A DNA stretch of 64,000 nucleotides from Pseudonocardia ammonioxydans (GTDB lineage: Bacteria > Actinomycetota > Actinomycetes > Mycobacteriales > Pseudonocardiaceae), in the NCBI RefSeq assembly GCF_900115005.1, contig NZ_FOUY01000015.1, positions 90,092 through 154,091 of the forward strand. Reading direction: 5' to 3'. The position numbers and the translations under genes are program-made. Position 1 is the first letter of the stretch. Each line of letters begins with the position of its first letter. This document shows, piece by piece, positions 53,999-62,446 of the stretch. Below the pieces are notes generated by a model that saw only the letters and a program-made list of their open reading frames with translations, was not told where the DNA came from and did not search any database.

Positions 53999-55396
53999 GT
54001 GACAGAGAAGCCAGAGTCGATCGACGACGTCCGACGCATCATCGAAGACAACGACATCGAGTTCATCTTCGCCTCGTTCGGCGAGGTGCGGGGGAAGTCG
54101 AACGCGAAACTCGTTCCGGCGTCGCAGGTCGACGACCTGTTCGAGAACGGCGTGGGTTTCGCGGGATTCGCCGCCGGAGAGATCGGACAGGGACCGCACA
54201 GCCCCGACATCGAGCTCGTCCCGGACCCGGGATCCTTCCGTGTCGTCCCGTGGCAGCCGGGGCTGGCCCACGTCATCGGTGACGCCCGGGTCGAGGGCGA
54301 GGTCTGGCCCTACTGTCCGCGCCACATCCTGCGCCGGCAGGTGGAACGGGCGAGAGGGCTCGGCTACGACTTCCGGATCGGCTTCGAGGCCGAGTTCATG
54401 CTGGTGGACCACGACGAGAACGGCCGGCTCGTCGTCGCCGACCGGCAGGACAACTGGCCGAAGCCCTGCTACGACGTCAAGGGCCTGACCCGGCAGTACG
54501 ACTTCGTGACCACGCTCTCCCGCTACGTGACCGAGCTGGGCTGGGAGAACTACGCCGTCGACCACGAGGACGGCAACGGCCAGTTCGAGTGCAACGTCAC
54601 GTTCGCGGACGCCCTCGAGACCGCGGACCGGGCGGTGTTCTTCCGCTACATGGTGGAGACCGTCGCCCAGCAGCACGGGGTGCTCGCGACGTTCATGCCG
54701 AAACCGTTCACGGACAACACCGGCAACGGATTCCACTACACGATGAGTCTGTGGGACCGGGAGACCGAGACGAACCTCTTCGCGGACCCCAACGATCCGC
54801 GCGGTCTGGGGCTGTCCGAACTCGGGTACCGGTTCGCGGCCGGCATCCTCGAGCACGCCCGGGGCTACACCGCGCTGGTGGCGCCGACGGTGAACAGCTA
54901 CAAGCGGCTCAAGGCCGGTACCGAGGCGATCCGGACCTGGGTCCCGGTGTCGATGACCTACGGCGGCAACAACCGGACCCAGATGCTGCGGGTGGCGCGC
55001 GCGGGTGCGATCGAGGACCGTACGCCGGACTTCTCCGGGAGCCCGTACCTCGGGTTCGCCGCCGCGCTGGCCGCCGGTCTGGACGGGGTCGAGCGTCGCC
55101 TCGAGGTCGGTGAGCCGAACAGCGCGAACCTCTACGAGTTCAGCCCTGCCCAGCTGCGGCAGAAGGGTCTGGGGGTCCTGCCGAACAGCCTCATCGAGTC
55201 GATCCACTACCTGGAGAAGGACGACGTCTTCCGGGAGGCCTTCGGCAAGGTCCCGTCGGACGGACCGGACGGGAGTCCCGGTGGCGGTTTCGAGGACTTC
55301 GTCGACTACTACGCCCGTCTCAAGCAGGACGAGTTCCACGCCATCAACGACTTCGTGACCACCCACGAGGTCGAGCGCTACCTGCAGTTCCCGTGA
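53999..55396 (+). CDS. gmaS: Glutamine synthetase family ligase, probable gamma-glutamylmethylamide synthetase
   Basis: This 465-residue GS-fold ligase has FEAEFML, HEDGNGQFECN, TGNGFHYTMSLW, NSYKRLKAGTEA and NRTQMLRV, with active-site Glu and Arg residues in GS order. It is not a housekeeping GlnA: the adenylylation loop of GSI is missing, and it stands in a cluster with mgsABC-like and sarcosine-oxidase-like genes. The best fit is ATP-dependent joining of glutamate and methylamine, the first step of the N-methylglutamate pathway. Other amines (ethanolamine, polyamines) cannot be excluded. GTG start. Confidence 0.82.
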   Translation: MTEKPESIDDVRRIIEDNDIEFIFASFGEVRGKSNAKLVPASQVDDLFENGVGFAGFAAGEIGQGPHSPDIELVPDPGSFRVVPWQPGLAHVIGDARVEGEVWPYCPRHILRRQVERARGLGYDFRIGFEAEFMLVDHDENGRLVVADRQDNWPKPCYDVKGLTRQYDFVTTLSRYVTELGWENYAVDHEDGNGQFECNVTFADALETADRAVFFRYMVETVAQQHGVLATFMPKPFTDNTGNGFHYTMSLWDRETETNLFADPNDPRGLGLSELGYRFAAGILEHARGYTALVAPTVNSYKRLKAGTEAIRTWVPVSMTYGGNNRTQMLRVARAGAIEDRTPDFSGSPYLGFAAALAAGLDGVERRLEVGEPNSANLYEFSPAQLRQKGLGVLPNSLIESIHYLEKDDVFREAFGKVPSDGPDGSPGGGFEDFVDYYARLKQDEFHAINDFVTTHEVERYLQFP

Positions 55397-55436
55397 CCGG
55401 TCGGTGACGGGGTGACCGGAGCGGTCGCGACTCGGC

Positions 55437-55467
55437 GGGGCGGCCACCCGAGCAGGGTGGTCGCCCC
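55437..55467. terminator. Hairpin between convergent genes
   Basis: GGGGCGGCCACCC (55437-55449) pairs with GGGTGGTCGCCCC (55455-55467), one mismatch, 5-base loop, 40 bases after the gmaS-like stop. Confidence 0.7.
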
Positions 55468-55508
55468 GCGGGGCGTCGTGGCGGTCGTGGTCGGCGCCGT
55501 CCCGGGCG

Positions 55509-55790
55509 CTACGTGTCGCCGGGCCCGGCGGTGCCGCCGGAGAGGGCGTTCGCACGGGCACGGTGCACGGCCCACTGGTAGGCGTCCACGATGCTGATCG
55601 CGTACACGAACAGTCCGCCGGCCAGCCGCCCGACGAGCGAGTGGTCCGGGGTCGTCAGGTTCCAGGTGATCACGCCGAGCAGGACCGTGTAGAACACGAA
55701 CGTCAGCCCGCGGGTCGGGAGCCGGTTCAGTACATGCCCGACACCGGGCAACACGATGGCGGTGAGGAGCACCACCAGCGGGTGTCTCAT
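55509..55790 (-). CDS. Small membrane protein of the permease operon (3-4 helices)
   Basis: This 93-residue protein has hydrophobic stretches around residues 5-20 (VVLLTAIVLPGVGHVL), 28-45 (GLTFVFYTVLLGVITW) and 57-72 (GRLAGGLFVYAISIVD). I do not recognise a family; the GHVLNR segment after the first helix resembles small TM2-like proteins. It is the last gene of the six-gene permease operon and overlaps the preceding gene by 4 bases (ATGA). Confidence 0.7.
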   Translation of the reverse strand: MRHPLVVLLTAIVLPGVGHVLNRLPTRGLTFVFYTVLLGVITWNLTTPDHSLVGRLAGGLFVYAISIVDAYQWAVHRARANALSGGTAGPGDT

Positions 55791-56464
55791 GTCGTGATCT
55801 CCCTCGGATGCTCGTGGTCGCCGACAGGGGCGAGGACGTCGACGGCCCCGACCACGTCGGACAGCGGAACGCGCGCCCCGGTGAACGAGGCGCGCCGGCT
55901 CACCCGGTAGGCGCCCTGGTCGGCGGAGGCGAGCAGCCGCACGGTCCGTAGACCGCCGGGACCGAGCCCGACCTCCTTCGTCCCTGGTTCGGCGAGGTAG
56001 CCGGCCAGTGGCTCGAGCAGGCCGAGCGCGGGCGTCGCGTCCGGCTCCGACGCGGCGACCCGGGCCGGACGCGGGAAGGACGCCGGTGTGGGCAGTTCGT
56101 GCGGGAAGCGTGCGTTCGGCGAGAAGTACTCGGCGCCGTGCGGGCGCAGCAGCACGCTGACGGACCCGGCCACCGGCACGCTGCGCCGGACCACGACCTC
56201 CAGCCACAGCACGGGCAGCTTGCGCAGCACCAGCGCGTCGACCAGCACCCGCAGCCGGACCGGGTGGCCGCCGACCCGGCCGTGCAGCTCCGGGTAGCCG
56301 TCGCCGCGCCGGAGGACGACCGGGTCCTCGACGACCGCCAGCACGTCGTCGAAGACCCGGTCACGGTCCCGGATCGCGGCGCGGCGGCCGGTCACGTGTA
56401 CCGCGGCCGCCACGGCGGCGCCGAGTACCACCAGCGCGACGACGCCGACCAGCGACAGGGACAC
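55787..56464 (-). CDS. Membrane-anchored hypothetical protein of the permease operon
   Basis: This 225-residue protein starts with a single membrane helix (about residues 4-23, LVGVVALVVLGAAVAAAVHV), followed by a soluble domain with alternating beta strands (HPVRLRVLVDALVLRKLPVLWLEVVV) and a conserved ADQGAYRVSRRASF block. It has no recognisable catalytic motif. The 10-base gap to the permease gene and overlap with the next gene place it in the same transcript. Function unknown. Confidence 0.7.
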   Translation of the reverse strand: MSLSLVGVVALVVLGAAVAAAVHVTGRRAAIRDRDRVFDDVLAVVEDPVVLRRGDGYPELHGRVGGHPVRLRVLVDALVLRKLPVLWLEVVVRRSVPVAGSVSVLLRPHGAEYFSPNARFPHELPTPASFPRPARVAASEPDATPALGLLEPLAGYLAEPGTKEVGLGPGGLRTVRLLASADQGAYRVSRRASFTGARVPLSDVVGAVDVLAPVGDHEHPREITT

Positions 56465-56474
56465 GACGCCGGCC

Positions 56475-57920
56475 TCAGTAGCCGCGTGGACGCGGCAGGT
56501 CGGCGGTGAACTGGGCCCCGCGCCGGACGAACTTGTAGCGGCGCACCACGAACCAGATCGACGCCAGCAGGTAGAACAGCAGCATCGACAGCAGCGCGGC
56601 GCCGTAACCGAGGAACGTCGCGAAGAACACCAGGGCCGCCAGGATCAACAGTGCGATCGCGGGTGCCGGGTGCAGCGGCAGCGTGTACGCCCGCTTGATC
56701 GACCCGATCGGCCACAGCTTGCGGAACCGGAAGAAGTTCGGGCCCATGAAGCTGTACATCAGCAGTCCGGACAGGATCGAGAACGTGATGACGGTGGACA
56801 GCAGGGTCGGTTGGTCCAGCAGTACCGGCAGGATCGCGAACGAGATCGCGACCGGCACCAGGAACACGATCGCCCGGAACGGGGTGTGGTATCTGGGGTG
56901 GACCGCGCCGAACCACTCCGGCAGGTAGCGGTCACGACCCATCGAGAACCAGGCCCGCGACGCGTCGTTGATACAGCCGTTCGCCGACGCCAGCGTCGCG
57001 CACAGGGTCCCGAGCAGCAGCAGGACGACGAGCGTGTCGCTGCCCGACAACCGGGCCGCGTCGAACAGCGGGGTGATCGCGGAGCCGAGATAGTGCCACG
57101 GGAGCAGGCCGGCGCAGATGAACCAGGTCAGGGACGCCGCGATGATCAGCGTCATGATGCCGGCCATGCTGCCCAGCGGGACGGATCGCGGTGCGGACCG
57201 GCACTCCTCGGCGGCCTGCGCCGTCCCCTCGATGCCGAGGTAGAACCACATCCCGAACTGGAACGCGGCGATCACGCCGATCCACCCGTAGGGCAGCCCG
57301 TTGGACGGCGAGCCGGCGAGTCCGGCGAGGTCCAGCTGTGCGGTCGGGTTCCATCCGCGGAGGCCGATGAACAACAGCAGCAGTGTGATGAACGCGAAAC
57401 CGGTGATCACGAAGTTCAGCGTCAGCGTCGCGAACACGCCCCGGTAGTTCAGGAACGCCAGCGCGAGGATGGCGAGGACGGCGAACGGGTAGGGCGACAG
57501 CGTCACCGAGCTGCCCATCAGGCCCGACAGCGTGCTCAGCAGGTAGCTGAGCACGTTGGCGTTGGCCGCCTCGAGCATCGTGTAGGCCAGCGTCAGGTAC
57601 AGGCCGACATTGAAGGCCATGAGCGGGCCGACGGTGTGCTTGGCCTGGGCGTACTGGCCACCGGCGGCCGGGATGGCCGAGGTGATCTCGGAATTGATCA
57701 TCACGATGCAGGTGTAGAGCAACCCGACCACCCACCCGGCGACGAGCGCGCCGTACATCCCGCCCTTCTCGACGGCGAAGTTCCAACCCATGAACTCGCC
57801 GACCAGGACGATGCCCACACCGAGGGCCCAGATGTGGAGGGGGGACAGCACACGGCGCAGCGTGGGGTGCTCCGCGGCTCCGGCCGCCTGTCCGGACGGG
57901 GCGGTCTCCTCGACACTCAC
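56475..57920 (-). CDS. APC-superfamily amino acid/amine permease
   Basis: This protein of 481 residues has about 12 membrane helices and APC signatures: GEFMGWNFAVEKGGMYGALVAGW near the N-terminus, SEITSAIPAAGGQYAQAKHT, and EGTAQAAEECRSAPRSVP in the middle. It imports an amine or amino acid by proton or ion symport. Next to the gmaS-like ligase and NMG-pathway genes it is a good candidate for methylamine or N-methylated amino acid uptake. The GTG start overlaps the preceding small gene by 4 bases. Confidence 0.9.
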   Translation of the reverse strand: MSVEETAPSGQAAGAAEHPTLRRVLSPLHIWALGVGIVLVGEFMGWNFAVEKGGMYGALVAGWVVGLLYTCIVMINSEITSAIPAAGGQYAQAKHTVGPLMAFNVGLYLTLAYTMLEAANANVLSYLLSTLSGLMGSSVTLSPYPFAVLAILALAFLNYRGVFATLTLNFVITGFAFITLLLLFIGLRGWNPTAQLDLAGLAGSPSNGLPYGWIGVIAAFQFGMWFYLGIEGTAQAAEECRSAPRSVPLGSMAGIMTLIIAASLTWFICAGLLPWHYLGSAITPLFDAARLSGSDTLVVLLLLGTLCATLASANGCINDASRAWFSMGRDRYLPEWFGAVHPRYHTPFRAIVFLVPVAISFAILPVLLDQPTLLSTVITFSILSGLLMYSFMGPNFFRFRKLWPIGSIKRAYTLPLHPAPAIALLILAALVFFATFLGYGAALLSMLLFYLLASIWFVVRRYKFVRRGAQFTADLPRPRGY

Positions 57921-58099
57921 GCGGAACCCCTCTCGGTCCCGGCCGGCGGATCGAACGGCTCCTCCAGGGGATCGGGTGCGTTGACCAGCGACGCCTCGTC
58001 GTGCCTGCGACCGACCCGGATCATGTCCTGCACGATCCAGATCGCGATCGCCGCGCTGATCAGCCAGGCGAGCGTCTCGACGATCGCCACCGCGCTCAC
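57917..58099 (-). CDS. Very small single-helix membrane protein before the permease
   Basis: This 60-residue protein has one hydrophobic helix (about residues 4-25, containing IVETLAWLISAAIAIWIVQDM) and an acidic, Pro-rich tail. It starts with GTG behind GAGGT and ends overlapping the permease start (GTGA), so it is probably co-translated with it. Such tiny proteins can be permease accessory subunits. No family is recognised. Confidence 0.65.
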   Translation of the reverse strand: MSAVAIVETLAWLISAAIAIWIVQDMIRVGRRHDEASLVNAPDPLEEPFDPPAGTERGSA

Positions 58100-58148
58100 C
58101 GTGCGACCTCGCTTCGTCCGGTTCCCTCGCCCGTGCTCGGTCGACGGC

Positions 58149-58583
58149 TCATCGCGACTCCTCCTCGTCCCGCACGCCGAACCTCTCGTCGATCACCTCT
58201 CGGTACTCGCGGAAGGAGACGCTGTAGACGAATCCCAGGTAGACCGCGAGCAGCAGGGCCGTGCCGACCAGGGCCCACACGTCGATGGCGTACTTGTCCT
58301 CGTCCGGCTGGTTGGCGGCGACACCGGAGGAGATGGTCGGGAGGTCGGCCGTACCGGTGTCGATCATCTTCTGGTACTGGACGGCCTCGCCGGGAGTCAC
58401 CGGCAGCTCGCTCACCTGCTGTACCTGCGGGCCGGCGGTCTCCTCCTCGTCACCGATGATGTACGTCGTGACGAACAGCGTCGCGAAGATCAGCACGAGG
58501 ATCGTGGCGGCGTCGACGAGCTGTCCGCCCAGCGACTGACGGGGCGGTTCGTACGGCGCCGCCTGCTCGGCCGGCGCGCTCAT
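58149..58583 (-). CDS. Two-helix membrane protein of the permease operon
   Basis: This 144-residue protein has two hydrophobic helices (about residues 25-44 and 100-122) around an acidic, likely extracytoplasmic loop of about 55 residues. The C-terminal tail has a charged REYREVIDERFG segment. I know no named family. ATG start overlaps the upstream gene's stop by 4 bases. Confidence 0.7.
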   Translation of the reverse strand: MSAPAEQAAPYEPPRQSLGGQLVDAATILVLIFATLFVTTYIIGDEEETAGPQVQQVSELPVTPGEAVQYQKMIDTGTADLPTISSGVAANQPDEDKYAIDVWALVGTALLLAVYLGFVYSVSFREYREVIDERFGVRDEEESR

Positions 58584-58900
58584 GAGGCGCTCCGGCGCTT
58601 CTGGCTGCGGGCCTGCTGCCGCACGGCCCGCAGGCGGTCGGCGAACTCGATGTCCGGGCCGTACACGGCCTCCCGGGACAGCCGGTAGCGGCGGATCATC
58701 GCCAGCACCGACGCCGTGTTGAGACCGCCGAGCAGGATCGCCGCCACGACCAGGGCGACGGACACGCCGGGACTCGGCGAGGTGGTCATGGCGACCGCGC
58801 ACACGAAGGCCAGTACCGCCCACATGGCGACGACGAACGCCAGGGCCAGGATCCGGTCACGTCTGAGCAGGGTGTCGATGCGCGCCTCGAGTGTCTTCAA
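58580..58900 (-). CDS. Two-helix membrane protein, first gene of the permease operon
   Basis: This protein of about 106 residues has a short amphipathic start (SLKTLEARIDTLLRRDR-like), two helices (ILALAFVVAMWAVLAFVCAVA and VSVALVVAAILLGGLNTASVL) and a basic C-terminal tail. The start is set at a TTG at 58900 because GGAGG lies 5 bases upstream; no suitable ATG is nearby. It probably anchors or modulates the permease complex. No family is recognised. Confidence 0.6.
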   Translation of the reverse strand: MKTLEARIDTLLRRDRILALAFVVAMWAVLAFVCAVAMTTSPSPGVSVALVVAAILLGGLNTASVLAMIRRYRLSREAVYGPDIEFADRLRAVRQQARSQKRRSAS

Positions 58901-59044
58901 CGAAGCCTCCGTTGGCTCCTGCCGGCGAGCGGCGCCCTGCCCCGTGGGACAACGGGCCACGTCGTCGGGCGGATGGTCGGGCGTCGAATGGGCCCGGACC
59001 GGTCGTGCGGGGCGCGCGGAATGCGATCGACCCCGATGGTCCTC

Positions 59045-59101
59045 GGTCCGGACCAAATACCTCCATCGTGAGAATAAGGCGCCGACGCCGACCTGTGTCA
59101 A
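59045..59101 (-). promoter_or_regulatory. Promoter and palindrome upstream of the permease operon
   Basis: On the minus strand TTGACA (59101-59096), an 18-bp spacer and TTATTC (59077-59072) make a plausible promoter. A perfect palindrome, GGTCCGGACC (59045-59054), lies just downstream of the predicted start point and could be a repressor site. Confidence 0.55.
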
Positions 59102-59172
59102 CCGTCACCGCTGCATTCCGCAACGAGCCGTGCTGCCGTTCGGGTGACGACGGCCGTCGGTGGTCGGGCCGC

Positions 59173-60498
59173 TCAGAAGCCCGATCGCCCCGGGATCCAG
59201 TCGGTCCCCGCCAGCGGGACCCGGGCCATCGCCGACGCCTCGATCGTCAGGGCCACGAGGTCCTCCGGCTCGAGGTGCTGCAGGTGGGCCTTCCCGCAGG
59301 CGCGGGCGATGGTCTGCGCCTCGAGCGTGAGAACCCGCAGGTAGTTCGCGATCCGCCGGCCGCCCTCGACGGGGTCGAGACGGGCCGCCAGCTCCGGATC
59401 CTGGGTGGTGATCCCCGCCGGGTCCCGGCCGTCCTGGAAGTCGTCGTAGAACCCCGCGGCGGAGCCGATCTTCTCGTACTCGGCGGCGTACCGGGGGTGG
59501 TTGTCGCCCAGCGCGACCAGCGCACCGGTCCCGATCGCGACGGCGTCCGCGCCGAGCGCCATCGCCTTGGCGACGTCGGCGCCGGTCCGGACCCCGCCGG
59601 AGACGATCAGCTGGACCTTGCGGTGCATGCCGAGCTCGGACAGCGCCTGCACGGCCTGCGGGATCGCGGCGAGGGTCGGGATGCCGACGTTCTCGATGAA
59701 CACCTCCTGGGTGGCCGCCGTCCCGCCCTGCATCCCGTCCACGACGATGACGTCCGCGCCCACCGCGACGGCGAGCTTGACGTCGTAGTACGTGCGGGTC
59801 GCGCCGACCTTGACATAGATCGGCTTCTGCCAGTCCGTGATCTCCCGCAGCTCGAGGATCTTGATCGCCAGGTCGTCGGGCCCGGTCCAGTCCGGGTGCC
59901 GGCAGGCGCTGCGCTGATCGATCCCGGCCGGCAGCGTGCGCATCTCGGCGACCCGCTCGGAGATCTTCTGGCCGAGCAGCATGCCGCCGCCACCGGGCTT
60001 GGCGCCCTGCCCGAGGACGACCTCGATGGCGTCGGCCGCGCGCAGGTGGTCCGGGTTCATCCCGTAGCGGCTGGGCAGGATCTGGTAGACGAGCGTCTTG
60101 GAGTGTCCGCGTTCCTCCTCGGTCATCCCGCCGTCGCCGGTGGTGGTGGAGGTGCCGACCTCGCTGGCCCCGCGACCGAGGGACTCCTTGGCCTGCGCGG
60201 ACAGTGCTCCGAAGCTCATGCCCGCGATCGTCACGGGGGTGGCCAGGTGCAGGGGCTGCTGCGCGTGGCGGTCGCCGAGCACGACGTCGGTGTCGCAGCG
60301 CTCCCGGTAGCCCTCCAGTGGGTACCGGGACATCGACGCCCCGAGGAACAGGAGGTCGTCGAAGTGGGGGACGGCCCGCTTGGCCCCCCAGCCGCGGATG
60401 TCGTAGACGCCGTGCTCCGCCGCGTGCTGGATGCCGGCGATGGTGGCCCGGTCGAACGTCGCGGACTCGCGCAGGCCGCGCTCGGCAGGTGAGGTCAT
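59173..60498 (-). CDS. mgsC: N-methylglutamate synthase subunit C (FMN-binding glutamate synthase-like)
   Basis: This protein of 441 residues is the GltS-type FMN/TIM-barrel domain of glutamate synthase as a separate chain (GlxD/MgsC type). Blocks include PVTIAGMSFGALSAQAKESLGRGAS, GQGAKPGGGGMLLGQKIS (2-oxoglutarate/FMN), VDGMQGGTAATQEVF and SGGVRTGADVAKAMALGADAVAIGTGAL. The canonical three-Cys cluster of large GltB is not obvious. Length matches known MgsC. It transfers the methylamino (or amino) group to 2-oxoglutarate. ATG overlaps the mgsB stop by one base. Confidence 0.88.
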   Translation of the reverse strand: MTSPAERGLRESATFDRATIAGIQHAAEHGVYDIRGWGAKRAVPHFDDLLFLGASMSRYPLEGYRERCDTDVVLGDRHAQQPLHLATPVTIAGMSFGALSAQAKESLGRGASEVGTSTTTGDGGMTEEERGHSKTLVYQILPSRYGMNPDHLRAADAIEVVLGQGAKPGGGGMLLGQKISERVAEMRTLPAGIDQRSACRHPDWTGPDDLAIKILELREITDWQKPIYVKVGATRTYYDVKLAVAVGADVIVVDGMQGGTAATQEVFIENVGIPTLAAIPQAVQALSELGMHRKVQLIVSGGVRTGADVAKAMALGADAVAIGTGALVALGDNHPRYAAEYEKIGSAAGFYDDFQDGRDPAGITTQDPELAARLDPVEGGRRIANYLRVLTLEAQTIARACGKAHLQHLEPEDLVALTIEASAMARVPLAGTDWIPGRSGF

Positions 60499-61253
60499 CA
60501 GTAGCTCCCCGCGTGCTCGCTGGTGAAGTGGTAGAGCGTGCGCGCCGATCCGTACCGGCGGAACTCGCCGAGTGCTCCGGCGTCCTCGGCGACGTCGGTC
60601 ATCCCGGCGGCGGTGAGCAGCTCGACGAGCTCGGCGCGGTGCTCGTCGCGCAGCTCCTTCTCGATGCAGTCGGCGCCGAGCTCGCCGACCTTCCCGCGGA
60701 CGTAGATCCGCGCCTCGTAGATCGAGTCCCCGAGCCCGTCGGCGGCGTCCCCGCAGACCACGAGGCGGCCGGCCTGCGCCATGAACGCGCTCATCGGGCC
60801 GACGTCGCCCCCGACGACGATGTCCACGCCCTTCATCGAGATGCCGCACCGCATCGAGGTCTTGCCCTCGACGACGAGCAGGCCGCCCCGTGCGGTCGCC
60901 CCGGCCGACTGCGAGGCGTCGCCACGCACCCGGATCGAGCCGGACATCATGTTCTCGCCGAGCCCGGGGCCGGCCATCCCGTCCACCACGATCCGGCCGC
61001 GCTGGTTCATCCCGCCGCAGTAGTAGCCGACGTCGCCCTCGACGTGGACGTCGAGGTCGTCGTCGATACCGACGGCGACCGCGTGCGTACCCCGCGGGGA
61101 GAGCACGCGGTAGCGACGGGCGGTCGGGGAGTGCAGCTCGGCGTTGAGCTCGCGCACCGACGACGAGGCAAGGTCGATGACGCGGGCCTCCTCGCCGAGC
61201 GTGGTGCTCCCGCCGTCGGCCTCGGTCTCCGGGCTCTTCCTCAGCGCTGCCAT
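60498..61253 (-). CDS. mgsB: N-methylglutamate synthase subunit B (GXGXG domain)
   Basis: This 251-residue protein has the right-handed beta-helix (GXGXG) domain of glutamate synthase: VEGDVGYYCGGMNQRGRIVVDG, GENMMSGSIRVRGDASQSAG, TSMRCGISMKG and DIVVGGDVGPMSAFMAQAGRLVV. It is separately encoded, as in GlxC/MgsB. It links the amidotransferase and FMN subunits. It overlaps the mgsA gene by 13 bases and mgsC by one base, so the three are co-translated. Confidence 0.88.
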   Translation of the reverse strand: MAALRKSPETEADGGSTTLGEEARVIDLASSSVRELNAELHSPTARRYRVLSPRGTHAVAVGIDDDLDVHVEGDVGYYCGGMNQRGRIVVDGMAGPGLGENMMSGSIRVRGDASQSAGATARGGLLVVEGKTSMRCGISMKGVDIVVGGDVGPMSAFMAQAGRLVVCGDAADGLGDSIYEARIYVRGKVGELGADCIEKELRDEHRAELVELLTAAGMTDVAEDAGALGEFRRYGSARTLYHFTSEHAGSY

Positions 61254-62134
61254 GCGTACACCCTCCCCGGCTCGGGCTCGAAGATCGTGGCCTCGGACAG
61301 CCCGGGCAGCACGGCCAGCGAGCGGAACTCCGATGCCATCGCCACCCAGCGCGGGTGGTCGGCCACGATGGCGGGCTTGCAGGCGATTTCGTCACGGACC
61401 ACGGCGAACCCGTCGGCCGTGGTGACCAGCAGCGTGTAGAAGCCGTCGAACTCCTCCCCGAGGCGGTGCAGCGACTTCTCCAGGTCGTCGCCGTCGGCGA
61501 GACAGGCGGCGACGAACCGGGCCGCGACCTCGGTGTCGTTCTCCGAGTCGAACTCGATGCCCTCGTGGCGCAGCGCCCGGCGGATCGTCGCGTGGTTGGA
61601 GAAGGACCCGTTGTGCACCAGACACTGGTCCGGTCCCACGGAGAAGGGGTGGCTGCCCTCCGGGGTGATGGCCGATTCGGTGGCCATCCGGGTGTGGGCG
61701 AGTGCCTGCCAGCCCGTCGCGGAGGCCAGGTCGTAGCTCGTGGCGAGCTCGAGGGGGTTGCCGATGTCCTTGTAGACGACCAGGTCGCGCCCGATCCCGA
61801 CGACCCTGGCCTCGGGTGCGACCGTCCGGGCTGCGGCGGCCAGCGCGTCCGGGTCGACCGGCGCCGTGATCACCGTGGTCGCGCCGAACCGGCCGACCGT
61901 GACCTCGGACAGCCCGGGCAGCACCCGCCGGATGTCCGCGGCCGGGTCGGCGGGCGCGCCCAGCAGGGAGACCGCGGAGTGACCCTCCGGGCAGCGCTGC
62001 CGGTCTCCGTAGACGGCGATCCCGGCGGCGTCCGGCCCTCGCTCGGTGGCCCCGGCCAGCATGGCTTCCAGCAGGCTGCCCAGCCGGGGGTACAACTCGG
62101 GGTCTCGCACGTGCAGACCGACGATCCCGCACAT
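61241..62134 (-). CDS. mgsA: N-methylglutamate synthase subunit A (class II glutamine amidotransferase-like)
   Basis: This 297-residue Ntn-type amidotransferase domain starts MCGIVGLHV, with the Cys2 nucleophile exposed after Met removal. It also has ALAHTRMATES, DQCLVHNGSFSNH and SENDTEVAARF, typical of GltB N-terminal and GlxB/MgsA proteins. In the NMG pathway it hydrolyses gamma-glutamylmethylamide and passes methylamine on, a variant of normal glutamine use. It is the first gene of mgsABC; a promoter with a conserved box lies upstream. Confidence 0.88.
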   Translation of the reverse strand: MCGIVGLHVRDPELYPRLGSLLEAMLAGATERGPDAAGIAVYGDRQRCPEGHSAVSLLGAPADPAADIRRVLPGLSEVTVGRFGATTVITAPVDPDALAAAARTVAPEARVVGIGRDLVVYKDIGNPLELATSYDLASATGWQALAHTRMATESAITPEGSHPFSVGPDQCLVHNGSFSNHATIRRALRHEGIEFDSENDTEVAARFVAACLADGDDLEKSLHRLGEEFDGFYTLLVTTADGFAVVRDEIACKPAIVADHPRWVAMASEFRSLAVLPGLSEATIFEPEPGRVYAWQR

Positions 62135-62325
62135 GGCGGCCTCCCTTCTCGATGCTCGGTCCCGTGCCCCGTCCGGGAGGGCCGGGATGATCTGTCGCCT
62201 GGGATCGCCCCTTCGCGGAATCGGTCACGGCGCCGGTCGGGCTGTCGCCGGCCGGCGCCGCTGAGGGGCCTCCGCGCGCCGATGGCGGTCCGGCGTCGTG
62301 GCCGGTCGAACAGGCGGGCGGCTCG

Positions 62326-62380
62326 AAGGTGTGGTTTTAGTACCTTTGATGAGGACACACCGAACCCGGCAGAAAGTCAA
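62326..62380 (-). promoter_or_regulatory. mgsA promoter with conserved 19-bp box
   Basis: On the minus strand: TTGACT (62380-62375), 17 bp, TGTCCT (62357-62352), 7 bp, then GGTACTAAAACCACACCTT (62344-62326). The same spacing and a nearly identical box occur before mgdA. The GGT...ACC arms suit a FadR/GntR-type repressor lying at the transcription start. Confidence 0.75.
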
Positions 62381-62446
62381 CCCCGCTGCCGCGAGCGGCT
62401 CGGGTGGACGACCGTGTCAGCGGCGGTCGGCGGAGGTCCCGCCGCC

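Noticed and set aside
53999..55396. Housekeeping glutamine synthetase (glnA)
   Set aside because: Cluster context (mgsABC, mgdA, amine permease) and lack of the GSI adenylylation region favour a gamma-glutamylamide ligase.
58096..58278. Extra small gene between the two-helix protein and the 60-residue protein
   Set aside because: Only an 18-codon tail with a Met is not covered by its neighbours; composition is Arg-rich and no ribosome binding site is seen.
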